Shown here one piece after another: positions 57,721 through 64,000 of a stretch of 64,000 nucleotides of DNA. The stretch is from the NCBI RefSeq assembly GCF_900102075.1, contig NZ_FNAV01000006.1, positions 238,871-302,870 on the forward strand. Direction: 5' to 3'. The translations under genes were made by a program, and so were the position numbers. Each line of letters opens with the position of its first letter. The first letter of the stretch is position 1. The notes beneath the pieces are model-generated. The model was not told the origin of the DNA and ran no database searches. It saw only the letters and a program-made list of their open reading frames with translations. The DNA comes from Salipiger thiooxidans (GTDB taxonomy: Bacteria; Pseudomonadota; Alphaproteobacteria; Rhodobacterales; Rhodobacteraceae).

Positions 57721-58929
57721 ATGACCCCGACCAGTGCCCGCGAGATGCCGGTCATCGACATAGACCCCTATGCCGACGAGCACCTCGCCGATCCCAGCAC
57801 CTACTACGACCTGCTGCTGAAGGCGGGGGATGTCGCCTACCTGAGCGCCCATGACGTCTATGTCATGGGCCGCCACGCCTCCATCGTGCCCGCGCTAAAG
57901 GACTGGAAGACGTTCTCGTCCACCGGCGGCTCGGGCATCGCCGACGTCCGCCGCCCCGATGCGTGGCGCGCGCCCAGCCCCATCGTCGAGGTCGACCCGC
58001 CGCGCCACACCGAAGTGCGCCGCGCCCTCCAGAAAGTGCTCTCGCCCGCGGTCATCCGCAAATGGCGCGAGGACTTCGAGGCCGCCGCGCAGGCGCTCGT
58101 CGCCGAACTGCTCGAGAAGGGCGAGGTCGACGGCGTGCAGGACCTGTCCGAGGCCTATGTCTCGTCCACCTTCCCCGATGCGCTCGGCATCGCCCGCTCG
58201 CCCGAGCGGCGCCGCAACCTCTACATCCTCGGAGAGCTGAACTTCGACGGACAGGGGCCCAACAACGCCCGCTACAAGGCCACGCAGGCCCGCGCCGATG
58301 CCATCGACGACTGGTACCAGGCGCAAATGCGGCGCGAGGCCATGGTGCCCGGCGGGTTCGGCGAGAACATCTTCAAGGCCGCCGACGCGGGCGAGATCGA
58401 GCCCGAGCTGGCGCCGCTGCTGATGCGCTCGTTCCTGCGCGGCGGGGTCGACACCACCTCGTCGACCATCTCCTGCGCGCTGCACCACCTCGCCAACGCC
58501 CCCGACCAGTTCGCGAAGCTCCGCGAGGATCCGTCGCTCGCCCGCAACGCGCTGGAAGAGGCGATGCGGATCGAGACGCCAATCCCGAACGTCGGCCGCC
58601 TGACCATGCGGGATGTCGAGTACGACGGCGTCACCCTGCCCGCCGACCGCAAGGTCAACATCGTGCTCGGCTGCGCCAACCGCGACCCCGAAGCGTGGGA
58701 CCGACCCGACGAGTACGACCTCACCCGCAAGACACTCTCGCACGTCGCGCTCGGACAAGGGGTCCACATGTGCGTCGGCCAGATGATCGCACGGCTCGAG
58801 GGCGAGTCGGTGCTGCGCGCGATGGCCACGCAGGTGGGCTCGCTCGAGGCCACGGGCCCCTCGACCCGCAAACTCAACAACAACCTGCGCAGCTACGCCT
58901 CGGTGCCGATGCGCATGACCGCCGGATGA
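57721..58929 (+). CDS. Cytochrome P450
   Basis: 402 residues, soluble bacterial P450. I-helix FLRGGVDTTSS (oxygen-activation Asp-Thr), ExxR in EEAMR, and haem-ligand Cys351 in LGQGVHMCVGQ, where Leu replaces the usual Phe of the FxxGxHxCxG motif. Overall features resemble CYP199-type aromatic-acid demethylases/hydroxylases, but that is tentative. The gene directly following encodes a ferredoxin (4-bp overlap), its likely electron donor. Likely role: hydroxylation or O-demethylation of the imported compound. Confidence 0.93.
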   Translation: MTPTSAREMPVIDIDPYADEHLADPSTYYDLLLKAGDVAYLSAHDVYVMGRHASIVPALKDWKTFSSTGGSGIADVRRPDAWRAPSPIVEVDPPRHTEVRRALQKVLSPAVIRKWREDFEAAAQALVAELLEKGEVDGVQDLSEAYVSSTFPDALGIARSPERRRNLYILGELNFDGQGPNNARYKATQARADAIDDWYQAQMRREAMVPGGFGENIFKAADAGEIEPELAPLLMRSFLRGGVDTTSSTISCALHHLANAPDQFAKLREDPSLARNALEEAMRIETPIPNVGRLTMRDVEYDGVTLPADRKVNIVLGCANRDPEAWDRPDEYDLTRKTLSHVALGQGVHMCVGQMIARLEGESVLRAMATQVGSLEATGPSTRKLNNNLRSYASVPMRMTAG

Positions 58930-59258
58930 CCAAGATGCCCAGAGTGACCTACCACCGTCCCGACGGCCGCAGCCGCACCGTCGCCGCCGCGCCCGGCGAA
59001 GGCGTCATGCTGGCCGCCGTGGGCACCGCGGTGCCGGAGATCCTCGGCGAATGCTGCGGCGGGCTGGCCTGCGCAACCTGCCACGTCTTCGTGGCCGCGC
59101 CGTGGCGGGCGCTCGCCGGCGCCCCGCATAGCATGGAAGACGACATGCTCGACATGACCGTCACCGAACGCGGCCCCGGCAGCCGCCTCTGCTGCGAGAT
59201 CGCCGTGACCGAGTCGCTGGACGGGATCGACGTGCAGATCCCGGCGGTACAGGCATGA
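58926..59258 (+). CDS. 2Fe-2S ferredoxin (putidaredoxin/adrenodoxin type)
   Basis: 110 residues. The cluster cysteines follow C-x5-C-x2-C and a distal C (GECCGGLACATCHVF then SRLCCEI). The acidic helix EDDMLDMT is the partner-docking region of vertebrate-type/bacterial P450 ferredoxins. Overlaps the P450 gene by 4 bp and the peptidase gene by 4 bp. No ferredoxin reductase is encoded in the cluster, so one must be borrowed from elsewhere in the genome. Confidence 0.93.
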   Translation: MTKMPRVTYHRPDGRSRTVAAAPGEGVMLAAVGTAVPEILGECCGGLACATCHVFVAAPWRALAGAPHSMEDDMLDMTVTERGPGSRLCCEIAVTESLDGIDVQIPAVQA

Positions 59259-60400
59259 CCGATTTCGCCTCCCTCCCCTTCGATGCGGACGAGATGCTGG
59301 CGGGTCTTGCCCGCTGGGTAGCCTGCGAGAGCCCCACCCATGACGCGGCGGCGGTGAACCGCATGATGGACCTCGCCGCCTTCGACCTCGCGCGGCTTGG
59401 GGCCGAGGTACAGCGCGTGCCCGGGCAGATGGGGCTCTCCGACAGCCTGATCGCGACGCTTCCCCACCCGCGCCCGGAGCTGCCGGGCATCCTGGTGCTC
59501 GGCCACATGGACACGGTGCACCCGGTGGGCACGCTCGAGGTGCTGCCGGTGCGGCGCGAGGGGGACATCTGCTACGGCCCCGGCATCAACGACATGAAAG
59601 GCGGCAACTACCTCGCACTCGAGGCCATCGGGCAGTTGCAGCGCGCCGGCATCGAGACGCCCCTGCCCGTCACCGTGATGTTCACCGGCGACGAGGAGAT
59701 CGGCAGCCCCTCCAGCGCGCGGCTGATCGAGGACGTCGCCCGCCGCCACGCCTGCGTGCTGGTGCCCGAGCCCGCTCGCGCCGACGGATCGGTCGTGCAT
59801 GGCCGTCACGCCATCCTGCGCTTTGCCCTGCAGGCCAGCGGTCGCCCCAGCCATGCGGGCAACATCCCCGAGAAAGGCGCCTCGGCCATCGCGCTCATGG
59901 CGCGAAAGCTGCTCGAGATCGAGGCGCTGAGCTGCGACGCCTTCACCTGCAGCGTAGGGATCATCCGGGGCGGGCAATGGTCGAACTGCGTGCCCTCGGC
60001 CTGCGAGGCCGAGATGATCCTGCAGCTCAAGGACCCTGCCGCCCGAGAGGACGCGCTTGCCCGGCTTCAGGCCCTGACCGTGCCGGAAGGCGACGTGACC
60101 TTTGCCATCACCCCCGGCGTCGCCCGCCCCGCGTGGCAGCCCGGGAGCGGCTGCAAGGCACTGCTGGACCGCGCCGAGGGTCTGGCGCGGGATCTGGGCT
60201 TCCACCTTCCGAGCATCGTCTCGGGCGGCGGTTCGGACGGCAATTTCACCGGTGCGCTCGGGGTGCCGACGCTCGACGGGCTGGGCGTGCGCGGCCAGAT
60301 GCATCACACGCTTCAGGAACACATCTGGGTCGACAGCCTGGCCGAGCGAGGGCGCCTCTTCGCGGGACTGCTTGCCACCATCGACGGGCCCCCTGCCTGA
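59255..60400 (+). CDS. M20 family metallopeptidase (CPG2/ArgE-like)
   Basis: 381 residues. Di-zinc ligands: His in LGHMDTVHPVG, Asp in GINDMKGG, catalytic Glu-Glu in TGDEEIGSP, and a later His in VRGQMHHTLQEH. The dimerisation domain (about 180-290) contains GRPSHAGNIPEKG. Relatives include glutamate carboxypeptidase G2 and acyl-amino-acid deacylases; it lacks a signal peptide. As last gene of the operon it probably hydrolyses an amide or peptide bond in the pathway. Ends at a bidirectional terminator. Confidence 0.9.
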   Translation: MTDFASLPFDADEMLAGLARWVACESPTHDAAAVNRMMDLAAFDLARLGAEVQRVPGQMGLSDSLIATLPHPRPELPGILVLGHMDTVHPVGTLEVLPVRREGDICYGPGINDMKGGNYLALEAIGQLQRAGIETPLPVTVMFTGDEEIGSPSSARLIEDVARRHACVLVPEPARADGSVVHGRHAILRFALQASGRPSHAGNIPEKGASAIALMARKLLEIEALSCDAFTCSVGIIRGGQWSNCVPSACEAEMILQLKDPAAREDALARLQALTVPEGDVTFAITPGVARPAWQPGSGCKALLDRAEGLARDLGFHLPSIVSGGGSDGNFTGALGVPTLDGLGVRGQMHHTLQEHIWVDSLAERGRLFAGLLATIDGPPA

Positions 60401-60431
60401 GCCCGGCCAGAGCCTCACAACCGGAAACGAA

Positions 60432-60470
60432 AACGCCCCGGCCGCTTGCGCAGCCGGGGCGTTATTCTTG
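60432..60470. terminator. Bidirectional terminator between the catabolic operon and the ribosomal operon
   Basis: 11-bp perfect stem AACGCCCCGGC / GCCGGGGCGTT (60432-60442 with 60453-60463), 10-nt loop. Plus strand continues TTATTCTT, minus strand TTTTCGTTT, so it can stop transcription from both sides. Confidence 0.9.
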
Positions 60471-60496
60471 ACCCGGACCCGAAGGCCCGGCGCCGA

Positions 60497-60793
60497 TCAG
60501 AGACCGGTCGACACGTCGATCGTGTTGCCCTCTTCGAGCGTCACGTAGGCCTTCTTCACGTCGTTACGGCGGCCGATCTGGCCCCGGAAACGCTTGACCT
60601 TGCCCTTGGTGATGGTGGTGTTCACGGCCTTGACCTTGACACCGAAGAGCGCCTCGACGGCCTCTTTCACCTGGGGTTTCGTCGCGTCGATCGACACCTC
60701 GAAGACAACCGCGCCGTTCTCGGACGCCATGGTCGACTTCTCGGTGATGATCGGCTTGCGGATCACGTCGTAATGTTCGGGCTTCGCACTCAT
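60497..60793 (-). CDS. rplW: 50S ribosomal protein L23
   Basis: 98 residues, normal length: [15 protein letters not shown], the extended loop [19 protein letters not shown] and C-terminal [16 protein letters not shown]23 lines the exit tunnel and docks trigger factor and SRP. Its start overlaps the rplD stop by 4 bp. It is the last gene before a terminator: rplB does not follow, unlike the standard S10 operon. Confidence 0.97.
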   Translation of the reverse strand: MSAKPEHYDVIRKPIITEKSTMASENGAVVFEVSIDATKPQVKEAVEALFGVKVKAVNTTITKGKVKRFRGQIGRRNDVKKAYVTLEEGNTIDVSTGL

Positions 60794-61407
60794 TTCAGTC
60801 GAGCCTCCAGAGCTTCGACACCCGCCTTCGTGAGCACCAGAGTGTCACGCTTGAGGATGTCATACACGTTCGCACCCATGCTGGGCAGCACGTCCAGACC
60901 GTCGATGTTGGCAGCGGCCTTGGCGAATGCCTCGTTCACTGCGGCGCCATCGATGATCAGCGCGCGCTTCCAGCCCAGGCTCTTCACCTGTGCTGCCAGC
61001 GCCTTGGTCTTGCCTTCCGAATCGGCTGTGTCGATCACCACGAGGGCACCGGACTTCGCCTTGGCCGAGAGGGCCATCTTCAGGCCGAGCGCACGAACCT
61101 TCTTGGGAAGGTCATGGGCGTGGCTGCGCGGGGTCGGGCCCTTGTAGATGCCACCCTTGCGGAAGATCGGCGCCTTGCGGGAGCCGTGGCGTGCGCCACC
61201 GGTGCCCTTCTGGCGGTAGATCTTCTTGGTCGAGTAGCTGACTTCCGAGCGGGTCTTGACCTTGTGGGTACCGGCCTGCGCCTTGTTGCGCTGCCAGCGG
61301 ACCACACGGTGCAGGATGTCGGCGCGCGGCTCGAGATCGAAGATCTCGTCCGTCAGCTCGACTTCGCCCGCGGCGGTGCCGTCGAGTTTGATCACGTCGA
61401 GTTTCAT
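60790..61407 (-). CDS. rplD: 50S ribosomal protein L4
   Basis: 205 residues. The extended tunnel loop is conserved ([19 protein letters not shown]), and the globular domain has [19 protein letters not shown]. Overlaps rplC by 4 bp (ATGA) and rplW by 4 bp. Confidence 0.97.
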   Translation of the reverse strand: MKLDVIKLDGTAAGEVELTDEIFDLEPRADILHRVVRWQRNKAQAGTHKVKTRSEVSYSTKKIYRQKGTGGARHGSRKAPIFRKGGIYKGPTPRSHAHDLPKKVRALGLKMALSAKAKSGALVVIDTADSEGKTKALAAQVKSLGWKRALIIDGAAVNEAFAKAAANIDGLDVLPSMGANVYDILKRDTLVLTKAGVEALEARLK

Positions 61408-62246
61408 TCGTCGCCTTCCTTCTTCTCGGCCTGGATCTCGGCCTCGGCTGCTTTCAGCGCGGCTTCTTCCTGGGCGGCCTGCTCTGCTGCCGCGGCGGCT
61501 GCTGCTGCAGCTTCCTCGGCGGCTGCGGCTGCGGCAGCTTCCTCGGCGGCTTTGGCGGCTTCTTCAGCGGCGGACTTCAGGGCTGCCGGCAGAATGGCGT
61601 TCTCGGGGAACGGCTTCTTGACGGCGTCCTTGATGGTGACCCAGCCACCCTTCGAACCCGGGACGGCGCCCTTGATCATGATGATGCCGCGGTCGGCATC
61701 GGTCTTCACGACCTGAAGGTTCTGGGTGGTGACACGGACGGCACCCATGTGGCCTGCCATCTTCTTGCCTTTGAAGACCTTGCCCGGATCCTGACACTGG
61801 CCGGTCGAACCGTGCGAACGGTGCGAGATCGACACACCGTGCGAGGCACGCAGACCACCGAAGTTGTGCCGCTTCATGGCACCCGCGAAGCCCTTACCGA
61901 TGGTCGTGCCGGACACGTCCACGAACTGGCCTTCGAAGTAGTGGTCGGCGGTGATTTCCTCACCGACTCGGATCAGGTTCTCGGCGTCGACGCGGAATTC
62001 CGCGATCTTCCGCTTCGGTTCCACCTTAGCGACGGCGAAGTGGCCGCGCATCGGATTCGAGACGTTCTTGGCCTTGATCGAACCGGCGCCGAGCTGAACG
62101 GCGGTGTAGCCGTCCTTGTCAGCGGTCCGCTGGGCCACGACCTGACATCCGTCGAGTTGGAGAACGGTCACAGGGATCTGCTTGCCGTCTTCCATGAACA
62201 GCCGGGTCATGCCGACTTTCTTTGCGATAACTCCAGAGCGCAACAT
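61404..62246 (-). CDS. rplC: 50S ribosomal protein L3 with Ala/Glu-rich C-terminal extension
   Basis: 280 residues versus about 210 in E. coli. The core is standard, with [18 protein letters not shown] and [11 protein letters not shown], where Gln150 is the site methylated by PrmB in E. coli. After about residue 215 a ~65-residue low-complexity helix-forming tail of Ala, Glu and Lys follows (e.g. [20 protein letters not shown]). Similar tails occur in other alphaproteobacterial L3 proteins. AAGGAGG lies 9 nt before the ATG. Confidence 0.96.
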   Translation of the reverse strand: MLRSGVIAKKVGMTRLFMEDGKQIPVTVLQLDGCQVVAQRTADKDGYTAVQLGAGSIKAKNVSNPMRGHFAVAKVEPKRKIAEFRVDAENLIRVGEEITADHYFEGQFVDVSGTTIGKGFAGAMKRHNFGGLRASHGVSISHRSHGSTGQCQDPGKVFKGKKMAGHMGAVRVTTQNLQVVKTDADRGIIMIKGAVPGSKGGWVTIKDAVKKPFPENAILPAALKSAAEEAAKAAEEAAAAAAAEEAAAAAAAAAEQAAQEEAALKAAEAEIQAEKKEGDE

Positions 62247-62260
62247 CTACGGAGTCCTCC

Positions 62261-62569
62261 TTACACCTTGATCTCGACATCCACGCCGGCGGCGAGGTCG
62301 AGCTTCATGAGCGCGTCCACCGTCTGCGGGGTCGGATCGACGATGTCCAGGAGCCGCTTGTGGGTGCGGATCTCGAACTGGTCGCGGGATTTCTTGTTCA
62401 CGTGGGGGCCACGCAGAACGGTGAATTTCTCGATCTTGTTCGGCAGCGGGATCGGGCCGCGCACCTGCGCGCCGGTCCGCTTGGCGGTGTTCACGATCTC
62501 CTGCGTCGATGCATCGAGGACGCGGTAATCGAACGCCTTGAGCCGGATGCGAATGTTCTGGCTTTGCAT
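62261..62569 (-). CDS. rpsJ: 30S ribosomal protein S10
   Basis: 102 residues, full length: [42 protein letters not shown] (the long loop) and a C-terminal DVEIKV. S10 is also NusE, the antitermination factor. First gene of the rpsJ-rplC-rplD-rplW unit; a ~145-nt leader with a hairpin and a promoter precede it. Confidence 0.97.
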   Translation of the reverse strand: MQSQNIRIRLKAFDYRVLDASTQEIVNTAKRTGAQVRGPIPLPNKIEKFTVLRGPHVNKKSRDQFEIRTHKRLLDIVDPTPQTVDALMKLDLAAGVDVEIKV

Positions 62570-62675
62570 GTTCGGTCTGCCTTTTCATAGGCGTGAGAGT
62601 TGAGAGGAGGAACCAGGACCACCCTGTTCCCTCTTCGAACCCGGTCGGAAAGGATTTGCACCCCTTCCATAAATC

Positions 62676-62697
62676 GGTGGGTGCCGAAGCACCCACC
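62676..62697 (-). other. Stem-loop with UUCG tetraloop in the rpsJ leader
   Basis: Minus strand GGTGGGTGC-TTCG-GCACCCACC, 9-bp perfect stem with the extra-stable UUCG loop, followed by GATTTATG (no real T-run). It lies ~17 nt after the predicted rpsJ transcription start. Could stabilise the mRNA 5' end, regulate the operon, or terminate readthrough from tuf. Confidence 0.6.
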
Positions 62698-62720
62698 TTT
62701 GGAAATCCGTGCAGTCGCGC

Positions 62721-62749
62721 CCTCTAAAGCGGGTGCCCCTGCGAGTCAA
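62721..62749 (-). promoter_or_regulatory. rpsJ: Candidate rpsJ operon promoter
   Basis: On the minus strand TTGACT (62744-62749), 17-nt spacer, TAGAGG (62721-62726). Position between tuf and the rpsJ leader hairpin is right for a separate S10 promoter. Confidence 0.5.
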
Positions 62750-62784
62750 GAGCTCACAGCGCCTGACCGGAAATGTTCTGGGCT

Positions 62785-62810
62785 GGCCGGTCGCCCGAGG
62801 GTAACCGGCC
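62785..62810 (-). other. Weak hairpin just downstream of tuf
   Basis: GGCCGGT / ACCGGCC, 7-bp stem with a 12-nt loop, 15 nt after the tuf stop. No T-run, so termination is uncertain; part of the tuf transcripts may read into rpsJ. Confidence 0.35.
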
Positions 62811-62824
62811 GGGTCCGATCCCGC

Positions 62825-64000
62825 TTACGCGAGGATCTTGGAGACGACGCCCGAACCGACGGTGCGGCCGCCTTCGCGGATAGCGAAGCGGAGACCGTCT
62901 TCCATGGCGATCGGTGCGATCAGTTCCACGGTGAACTTCAGGTTGTCGCCGGGCATGACCATCTCGGTGCCCTCGGGAAGGGTCACGGTGCCGGTCACGT
63001 CGGTGGTCCGGAAGTAGAACTGCGGACGGTAGTTCGCGAAGAACGGCGTGTGACGGCCACCCTCTTCCTTGGTCAGGATGTAGACCTCGCACTCGAACTT
63101 GGTGTGCGGGTTCACCGACTTCGGCTTGCAGAGCACCTGGCCGCGCTCGACCGCTTCACGGTCGATGCCGCGCAGCAGCGCGCCGATGTTGTCGCCGGCC
63201 TCACCGCGGTCGAGCAGCTTGCGGAACATTTCCACGCCGGTGCAGGTGGTCTTCTGGGTGTCCTTGATGCCGACGATCTCGAGTTCGTCGCCAACGTTCA
63301 CCACACCACGCTCGACGCGGCCGGTCACCACAGTGCCGCGGCCCGAGATCGAGAACACGTCTTCGATCGGCATCAGGAACGGCTGGTCGGTGGCGCGCGG
63401 CGGCTGCGGGATGTACTCGTCCACGGCGGCCATCAGCTCGCGGATCTTGTTCTCGCCGATTTCCGGATCACGGCCTTCGAGCGCGGCCAGAGCCGAGCCT
63501 GCGATGATCGGAATGTCGTCGCCCGGGAAGTCGTAGGCCGACAGAAGCTCGCGCACTTCCATCTCGACGAGCTCGAGGAGCTCCTCGTCGTCCACCTGGT
63601 CGACCTTGTTCAGGAACACGACCATGGCGGGGATACCCACCTGGCGGCCGAGCAGGATGTGCTCGCGGGTCTGCGGCATCGGGCCGTCAGCCGCGTTCAC
63701 GACCAGGATCGCGCCGTCCATCTGGGCCGCACCGGTGATCATGTTCTTCACGTAGTCGGCGTGGCCGGGGCAGTCGACGTGCGCGTAGTGGCGGTTCTCG
63801 GTCTCGTACTCGACGTGCGCGGTCGAGATCGTGATGCCGCGGGCCTTTTCTTCCGGCGCGCCGTCGATCTGGTCGTAGGCGCGGAACTCGCCGAAGTACT
63901 TCGTGATCGCAGCCGTCAGCGTGGTCTTGCCGTGGTCAACGTGACCGATCGTGCCGATGTTGCAGTGCGGTTTCGACCGCTCGAACTTTTCCTTTGCCAT
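62825..64000 (-). CDS. tuf: Translation elongation factor Tu
   Basis: 391 residues, complete; its ATG is the last three bases of the window. GTPase motifs [24 protein letters not shown] and NKVD are intact, followed by domains II and III (C-terminus [13 protein letters not shown]). Delivers aminoacyl-tRNA to the ribosome. In related genomes it follows fusA and often exists as two near-identical copies; fusA would lie beyond the right edge. Confidence 0.98.
   Translation of the reverse strand: MAKEKFERSKPHCNIGTIGHVDHGKTTLTAAITKYFGEFRAYDQIDGAPEEKARGITISTAHVEYETENRHYAHVDCPGHADYVKNMITGAAQMDGAILVVNAADGPMPQTREHILLGRQVGIPAMVVFLNKVDQVDDEELLELVEMEVRELLSAYDFPGDDIPIIAGSALAALEGRDPEIGENKIRELMAAVDEYIPQPPRATDQPFLMPIEDVFSISGRGTVVTGRVERGVVNVGDELEIVGIKDTQKTTCTGVEMFRKLLDRGEAGDNIGALLRGIDREAVERGQVLCKPKSVNPHTKFECEVYILTKEEGGRHTPFFANYRPQFYFRTTDVTGTVTLPEGTEMVMPGDNLKFTVELIAPIAMEDGLRFAIREGGRTVGSGVVSKILA

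Overview
The window is a GC-rich (roughly two-thirds G+C), gene-dense chromosomal segment of a marine-type alphaproteobacterium, most probably Rhodobacterales (Roseobacter group). The evidence is the lepB-rnc-era-recO neighbourhood, a DUF1491 protein after era, the long methylsuccinyl-CoA dehydrogenase of the ethylmalonyl-CoA pathway, an ALDH16-type double aldehyde dehydrogenase, and tuf next to a split S10 ribosomal operon. The genus cannot be fixed from this sequence alone. No rRNA, tRNA, CRISPR array, insertion sequence or phage gene was recognised.

Layout. 1-5 kb: a TetR regulator (cut by the window edge) divergent from a two-gene RND efflux system. 5-9.6 kb: a persulfide-dioxygenase-like metallo-beta-lactamase with a candidate BigR/SqrR operator, pheT, a small frameshifted secreted-protein gene and an AhpD-like protein. 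10-18 kb: mcd, a TauE/SafE exporter, an enolase-superfamily enzyme with an Asp/Glu racemase relative, and a glpD-glpK glycerol operon. 18-26 kb: housekeeping genes lepB, rnc, an EamA transporter, era, DUF1491, recO, pgsA, moaD, moaE and a FadR-type regulator. 26-29.4 kb: a repeat-rich spacer and a PQQ dehydrogenase whose membrane anchor is a separate gene. 29.6-46 kb: nitrogen and envelope functions (amtB-glnK, a class A PBP, ALDH16, rsfS, rlmH, uppP, gltD-GFA-gltB, a GAF protein, then mtgA).

47.2-60.4 kb is the most distinctive part. An IclR regulator and a penicillin-acylase-family amidohydrolase lie divergent from an eleven-gene, almost gapless operon. That operon encodes a branched-chain-amino-acid-type ABC importer, two SDR dehydrogenases, a PuuE/PgdA-like deacetylase, a cytochrome P450 with its own 2Fe-2S ferredoxin, and an M20 peptidase. 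It reads as an import-and-degrade pathway for an amide-containing, probably aromatic or acylated, compound whose identity is not evident. The divergent promoter region holds a perfect GTATTG-N5-CAATAC palindrome, a likely operator.

60.5-64 kb: tuf, rpsJ, rplC, rplD and rplW on the minus strand. The ribosomal operon stops at a terminator right after rplW and meets the catabolic operon tail to tail, so rplB and the rest of the S10 cluster must be elsewhere. Genes are mostly in short operons with 4-bp ATGA overlaps, and several intergenic regions carry clear hairpin terminators and inverted repeats that look like operators.
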